Source of the DNA: Bacteroidota bacterium
GTDB taxonomy: Bacteria; Bacteroidota; Bacteroidia; Bacteroidales; Prolixibacteraceae
Length of the DNA: 64,000 nt
Assembly (NCBI GenBank): GCA_029265715.1
Contig: JAJUGZ010000001.1
Coordinates: forward strand, 62,001 to 126,000
Direction: 5' to 3'
The notes below the pieces were generated by a model, which saw only the letters and a program-made list of their open reading frames with translations, was not told where the DNA came from and ran no database searches. Of the stretch, positions 59,054-64,000 are shown piece by piece (the first letter of the stretch is position 1; the number at the start of each line of letters is the position of its first letter). A program made the position numbers and the translations under genes.

Positions 59054-62000
59054 TTACTCATTCCGCAATGTGCCGACCAAATCCTTCTGCAATGCCGACC
59101 AGACAGCCACCAAAGTACAAATGGCCCCACTAAGGATAACCAAGAGCGGGATTACCCACAACCAGTTCCATAAACCAGCATAAAGCGGCGAAAAGAGGGT
59201 TGGCAGGCCACTCAAAAAGGCCGGGATCAAGCCGATTAAAACAGCAACAGCAACCACCAGTAGTTTTTCTCCCACGACCAACCGGTATATTTTCGTTTTT
59301 GAAAAACCAACCGACTGCAACAACGCGAACTGCGGAACCTGCTCAAATGTGGTCCTGAAAATCAAAACCCCAAGCCCGATTGTGCCAATCAGCAATCCGA
59401 GGGCGCCCAGCATCAGGAAAATGTTCAGGTACGTATTTTCGACCTGATAGAACGATAATAACCGATCGGTGCTGCGGACAACTTCGGGCCCATAATTCCG
59501 CAAACTTTCGGCCAACTCTCCAGCCGAAATTGTCTCCGGCGCATCAACCAAAAAAAGCTCCGACCCGCTCACCGACGGAAAATTCTGATTGAAAAATCGG
59601 GCATCAATCAACACATTCCCCTGAAATACGGAATTGGCCAAGCCGCCAATCAGCTTTATTTTCAGGTCGTCGCCCTGCTCGTTTTTATAGACCAGCGTAT
59701 CCCCTACTTTCTTGCCCAGCCCCCACTGGATGACCGTTTGGTCGGCAATACCCGGTATCACGCCATCGGATAGTTCTTTGCTCAGGCTTTGCCACGGATG
59801 TTCGGCATCCAGATCGACCGAGCGGGTTGCAAACGTAAAAGCTTGGCGCCGGTCAAAATCGTCCGGGTTGAAACCAATCAGGCGGGGCCGCGAAATCCGG
59901 TTCAGGTTCAAACAACTGGCATCGTCGCCCGGCTGAACACTGAATTGCACAACGTGTACGGAATCGGGCAAGCCTGTTTCATTACGGCCTTCGGGAGTAT
60001 TCAGGTCGAAAAGCACCGGAAGCGTCGTCTCGATAAACCAGGGATAACCGCCGGTTCCGGATGAGGGCAAACCGGCATTTCGGGTCAGGTCCTTGCGGTA
60101 AAGACCGGTTGAAACAACCAGGAAAACCCCAACCGACAGAAATGCGGCGGTCATCACATTCCGGCGACGCTCGCCAGCCACCCGTTTCAGGAAAAATAAC
60201 TTCGAAGAAAATGCCATAGTTGCTGAGTGCCGGGCCAACTTCCGGAGCACTGAATCCAGCAAAAACAACAAACCCGGCAGCAAACCGAACCCACTCATGA
60301 AAAACAAATCCGGATTAATCTCGTCGCTCCCCAGTCCGTTAACCAGCAACAAAACCACAGAGCCTGCAGCCAACAAAATTCCGGTAATTGTTTGCCATTT
60401 GCCGGTCCTTTTTCCCTCCGGAACAAAAGACTTCTGAAGAACAATTTTTTGCTGCTTCAGAAACTTACTCAACACGATCCAAACAGTTAATATTGAGATA
60501 AAAACGATAGAAAATGCGCCAATCAGCAATGAACTAAATTGAATATTGATGTGGACAATCGATGTTTGAACGATGCTTGTCCAAATGGTATTGATCGCCG
60601 ATAAAATGAGTTTGTTGTACCCAATCGCAAACGGCATCCCCAGTAAAACTCCGAGGAGAACATACACCAACGATTCTTTCACCAACATGTTCCTGACTTG
60701 CTTTGGCGTGAAACCCATGGCCAGCAAGGTAGCGGATTCAGCCTGCCGGTAGTTCAGAAAAAGTTTGAACAACAGGAAACTGAGCAAAACGGCAGCAAAC
60801 AACACAAAAAAGCTCAGCCCGATGAAAAGCTGGCCAAAATCGACACTGTGCGAAGCCGCGTCTAAGCCGTTTTGACGAACATCGGTCACCTGAAAACCGA
60901 CCATTTCCGGATTCATCGAAGCCATCAGTTTTTCGGATAATTCTTTGCCACGCAAGCCCGGAAACCGGATGGCCGTTGCCTGTCCGAAACGGTTGCCCCA
61001 TAACTTTTGCGCAATCGCCAGCGATACAAACGCTTTCGGGGTGCCTTTGTAGTGGTTCCAGTAAGCTTCGTCGGTCGGACGGATCTTCGACAGGTCGACA
61101 GGCACGCCTGTTTCCCAATCGCTGCAATGCCCGGCATCAGACAGGCCCGGAATATCGGGCATCAGGTTTTGATCGGCATACAGACCTTTGATCGGTTCAA
61201 TCCGCTGAACCACAAATACGGTATCACGTTGTTTCAGGCGACGCAACGGCCCCACCTCGAAATAAGATACCCGGACGCTGTCGCCCACGTTAACCTTCAA
61301 ATCATCAGCAAGCCACTGATTAACAACCATCTGATTGCCGGAAAGCAAGGTATCAGTCGATACAAACGAATACGGACATGCCTGATCGCCAAACCTGAAT
61401 TCGTTGGCAAAATAGCTCATCACCGGCCAGCTTCCGGAGAAACTGGACAGCACGTATTTTTCAAGTTCCGGCTCGATGAATACACGATCGGAAACAACTT
61501 CGGTATAATTCAAATCCTGATTTTCACGAATCCGGAGATTTGCATCATCGGTTGACCAGCAGGCTTGCAGCATTTTATTAATCTCGCCGGATGTTGAATT
61601 ACCATCGAGCAACACCACGTTGGCTTTGGCATCCAGCCCCAATTGATTGTTGAGCCATTCCGCATTCAAAAACACATTGCGCGGCGCCGTTTGATTGTTT
61701 TGCAGGTTGAAATTGCCCAATTCCGGAGCGCTCAAAATCCGGGAAATCCTGACGCGAAACGAAACACCGGACCCATCGGCCGCAACAAACGGTGTATTGG
61801 CCGGGAAAGCGCTCAGTTTGTTGACCCGAAGCAGAATTTCGTCACCCACTTTTACCCGGGCCAGTTTGGCCAGTTGCTCGTTAATGGCAGCTTCGCCAAC
61901 AGCAGGGACCCAACCAAGATCAGCTTCAGCAAAATTTAAAACCAGACTATCAACACCCCAAACCGCCAACTGATTAACCCGCAGTTGCCCCCCATCAACG

Positions 62001-62284
62001 ACGGCTACCCCATTGGCCCGCAAAAGAGCCGCTGTTCTTTCGCCAGAAACCCGGGCAAGATCAGTTGCCAGTTGTTTTCTGAAAATACGTTCGCCAGCCG
62101 TGATCACCCGGCTTGTTTTGCCCAAGCGTTCAATCGTAATTTGCTGCAGGCTGTACCGCACCGAGTCGCCAACAATCAGGGCGCCGGTCAGGATAGCTGC
62201 ACTGAGCGCAATGCCCAACACCAGTGTCAGGTTCAGGCGCCGGTAATGCCAGACTGTTTTCAGTATGTATCGGGAAATAGACAT
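59054..62284 (-). CDS. ABC transporter permease (FtsX/MacB-like, duplicated core)
   Basis: 1076 aa; N-terminal TM (LTLVLGIALSAAILTGALIVGDSVR), FtsX-like clusters around 'FLNYRQAESATLLAMGFTPKQVRNMLVKES' and 'FRTTFEQVPQFALLQSVGFSKTKIYRLVVGEK'. Confidence 0.92.
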   Translation of the reverse strand: MSISRYILKTVWHYRRLNLTLVLGIALSAAILTGALIVGDSVRYSLQQITIERLGKTSRVITAGERIFRKQLATDLARVSGERTAALLRANGVAVVDGGQLRVNQLAVWGVDSLVLNFAEADLGWVPAVGEAAINEQLAKLARVKVGDEILLRVNKLSAFPANTPFVAADGSGVSFRVRISRILSAPELGNFNLQNNQTAPRNVFLNAEWLNNQLGLDAKANVVLLDGNSTSGEINKMLQACWSTDDANLRIRENQDLNYTEVVSDRVFIEPELEKYVLSSFSGSWPVMSYFANEFRFGDQACPYSFVSTDTLLSGNQMVVNQWLADDLKVNVGDSVRVSYFEVGPLRRLKQRDTVFVVQRIEPIKGLYADQNLMPDIPGLSDAGHCSDWETGVPVDLSKIRPTDEAYWNHYKGTPKAFVSLAIAQKLWGNRFGQATAIRFPGLRGKELSEKLMASMNPEMVGFQVTDVRQNGLDAASHSVDFGQLFIGLSFFVLFAAVLLSFLLFKLFLNYRQAESATLLAMGFTPKQVRNMLVKESLVYVLLGVLLGMPFAIGYNKLILSAINTIWTSIVQTSIVHINIQFSSLLIGAFSIVFISILTVWIVLSKFLKQQKIVLQKSFVPEGKRTGKWQTITGILLAAGSVVLLLVNGLGSDEINPDLFFMSGFGLLPGLLFLLDSVLRKLARHSATMAFSSKLFFLKRVAGERRRNVMTAAFLSVGVFLVVSTGLYRKDLTRNAGLPSSGTGGYPWFIETTLPVLFDLNTPEGRNETGLPDSVHVVQFSVQPGDDASCLNLNRISRPRLIGFNPDDFDRRQAFTFATRSVDLDAEHPWQSLSKELSDGVIPGIADQTVIQWGLGKKVGDTLVYKNEQGDDLKIKLIGGLANSVFQGNVLIDARFFNQNFPSVSGSELFLVDAPETISAGELAESLRNYGPEVVRSTDRLLSFYQVENTYLNIFLMLGALGLLIGTIGLGVLIFRTTFEQVPQFALLQSVGFSKTKIYRLVVGEKLLVVAVAVLIGLIPAFLSGLPTLFSPLYAGLWNWLWVIPLLVILSGAICTLVAVWSALQKDLVGTLRNE

Positions 62285-62287
62285 AAC

Positions 62288-62965
62288 TTAGTGCCGGATT
62301 AGTTTTCCATCGACCAACTCGTAGACACACTGCATTTTGCGCGCCAATTCAGAAGAATGTGTGACAGTAATCAGAGCGATACCTTCTTCGCGATTGAGTT
62401 CGACCAGTAAATCGGCCAACTGTGAGGCGGTATGCGCATCGAGCGCACCGGTTGGCTCGTCGGCCAAGAGAAGCGAAGGTCTGTTTACCAGGGCACGCAC
62501 CACGGCAGCCCGCTGACATTCACCTCCGGAAAGTTGCGAAGGTTTCTGATACATAACCTTCGAAAGCCCGACCCGTTCGATCAATGTTTTTGCCCGCCTG
62601 ATGGTTTCTGCACCCTGAAGGTTTTTATCCGTCAGCGTTGGCACCAGCACATTTTCCCACAGGGAAAATTGCGGCAACAGGTGGTGCAACTGAAACACAA
62701 ACCCGATTTTCAGGTTACGAAAAGCAGCCAGCCCAGTATCGGGAACTTTTAACAAATCGCGGCCCTCAAAAATAATTTTCCCGGAATCCGGACGATCGAG
62801 CGCCCCAATCAAATTGAGCAAGGTCGTTTTTCCGGAACCTGACGGCCCGACAATGGCAAGGCTTTCACCCGGCTGTACGTCAAGATCTAATTCATCGAGA
62901 ATGACCCGCGGGTGTTGTTCCCCGGAAGGATATGATTTACTGATCCGATCGAGTTGAAGAATCAT
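62288..62965 (-). CDS. ABC transporter ATP-binding protein (LolD/MacB-like)
   Basis: MILQLDRISKSYPSGEQ..., Walker A GPSGSGKTTLLNLIGALDRPDSG, signature LSGGECQRAAVVRALVNRPSLLLADEPTGALD. Start adjusted from 63022. Confidence 0.96.
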   Translation of the reverse strand: MILQLDRISKSYPSGEQHPRVILDELDLDVQPGESLAIVGPSGSGKTTLLNLIGALDRPDSGKIIFEGRDLLKVPDTGLAAFRNLKIGFVFQLHHLLPQFSLWENVLVPTLTDKNLQGAETIRRAKTLIERVGLSKVMYQKPSQLSGGECQRAAVVRALVNRPSLLLADEPTGALDAHTASQLADLLVELNREEGIALITVTHSSELARKMQCVYELVDGKLIRH

Positions 62966-63029
62966 GATGCTTGGGTTGAGTTTATTAGGGCAACAAGTTA
63001 CTGTTTTATCCGGTTGCAACAAAAAACAA

Positions 63030-63054
63030 GCGCCCTGCCATAGGTGCAGGGCGC
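63030..63054 (-). terminator. Terminator of the ECF sigma/membrane protein operon
   Basis: GCGCCCTGC-ACCTATG-GCAGGGCGC followed by TTGTTTTTTG on the minus strand. Confidence 0.85.
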
Positions 63055-63083
63055 CCGCCTAAAATTTTCCAATCTATATTTTC

Positions 63084-63518
63084 TTAACCTTCCTGAACCT
63101 TCCGGCTTCGTCCCAATAATTGATCCAGGGTCCAAAGCGCAAAAGCTGCCAGGAAAATAATAAAGACTTCTTTCGGGATCGCGGTAAAATATCCGAGTAA
63201 CGAACGCCCAACCTGGCTGACCTTTTCTGCGCCTTCGGCCGCTTGCGGGTTATTCAGGAATGAGAGCAAGCTTTGTCCGCTGTCTGTTTCCCCGGCTTGC
63301 CCCATCGAAAGAAACACGATGAACCCCACAAAAATCGCAGCCAAAGCAATCCACATCGGCCTGCTGATTACAGGCTTGTAATCGTGCAGCAATGGTTTTG
63401 GCGTGAGGGCAGCTTCGGTTTGTATGCGCTGCATCACGCTCAGCGTAAACCTATCCGAAGGCGAATCAGGTTTGACCCGTTTCATCAGGTTTTCAAAATT
63501 GCGGTCTATCTGTTTCAT
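63084..63518 (-). CDS. Small membrane protein downstream of an ECF sigma (possible anti-sigma-type partner)
   Basis: 144 aa with two TM segments (MWIALAAIFVGFIVFLSMG, EVFIIFLAAFALWTL); start overlaps the sigma gene stop by 4 bp. Confidence 0.6.
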   Translation of the reverse strand: MKQIDRNFENLMKRVKPDSPSDRFTLSVMQRIQTEAALTPKPLLHDYKPVISRPMWIALAAIFVGFIVFLSMGQAGETDSGQSLLSFLNNPQAAEGAEKVSQVGRSLLGYFTAIPKEVFIIFLAAFALWTLDQLLGRSRKVQEG

Positions 63519-64000
63519 AACAAGTTGTATATTTCTTCTTTTAATGTTTCCTGCAAAATACTGTACACTTTTTTCCGGGCGCGGTGAATTTTTATTTTCA
63601 CATTGCTGACTGTCAAATCGGTTATGGCGCTGATTTCGTCCATCGACTGGTTTTCGTAATAATACAAAGTCAGCAAAACCTGATCGTCTTCGGGCAGTTG
63701 CCCCAATGCCAAAGTCAGGTAACGATCCTGATCTTCTTTTTTATTGGCGCTAAAATAATCATATATATTTCGTTCATCTTCATCCGACATTTTTTGATCC
63801 TCGATCGAAGCAAAGGTAATGCGGCGTTTTCGCAACTCAGAGATACATCCGTTGTATGTTATACTGTAAAGCCATGTAGAAAATTTCGACTTCGACTGGT
63901 ACGAATCCAGCTTCTGGTAGGCTTTTACAAACGTATCCTGCGCCACCTCCTCGGCATCCATTGAATTTTTCATCAGCTTCAGGGCTAATGAATATACCAT
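63515..64000 (-). CDS. ECF RNA polymerase sigma factor (5' end cut by window edge)
   Basis: MDAEEVAQDTFVKAYQKLDSYQSKSKFSTWLYSITYNGCISELRKRR; LGQLPEDDQVLLTLYYYENQSMDEISAITDLTVSNVKIKIHRARKKV. The ORF starts at the window edge, so its N-terminus is probably missing. Confidence 0.93.
   Translation of the reverse strand: MVYSLALKLMKNSMDAEEVAQDTFVKAYQKLDSYQSKSKFSTWLYSITYNGCISELRKRRITFASIEDQKMSDEDERNIYDYFSANKKEDQDRYLTLALGQLPEDDQVLLTLYYYENQSMDEISAITDLTVSNVKIKIHRARKKVYSILQETLKEEIYNLL

Overview
This window looks like a Bacteroidota chromosome segment, probably Bacteroidales/Marinilabiliales-like. That placement rests on SusC/SusD pairs, ECF/FecR pairs and TAnnTTTG-type promoters, not on any database search. 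About 1-35.5 kb is one large polysaccharide utilization locus (PUL) on the minus strand. In transcription order it reads: ECF sigma, FecR anti-sigma, SusC (with STN domain), SusD, a second SusC (no STN), a second SusD, two surface lipoproteins, a terminator-like hairpin, then GH78, GH20, GH20, an unassigned (alpha/alpha)6-type glycosidase, GH78, a DUF1680/GH127-like enzyme, a DUF5722 protein, a GH71/99-like enzyme with a CBM9-like tail, and a GH106-like rhamnosidase truncated by the left edge. Three predicted rhamnosidases plus two hexosaminidases, with no sulfatase or lyase visible, suggest a rhamnose/HexNAc-containing glycan. The most unusual observation is a ~125-aa beta-rich domain inserted in the second SusD protein that is clearly similar to the N-terminal domain of the DUF5722 protein encoded ~16 kb downstream in the same PUL. 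A second is a family of ~60-130 bp hairpin repeats (GATGGAATAGCCAT...ATGGCTATTTCATC) placed directly in front of PUL genes. From 35.8 kb onward the window is mostly housekeeping: tRNA-Arg, asnA, MFS, M49-like peptidase, SNase, yidC, pyrG, DUF349, hsp20, trmD, pckG, lolA-like, ftsK, arcC, OTC, GH29, serine hydrolase, ABC exporter, ECF sigma. A multi-stem MITE-like element lies at ~58.74-58.87 kb.
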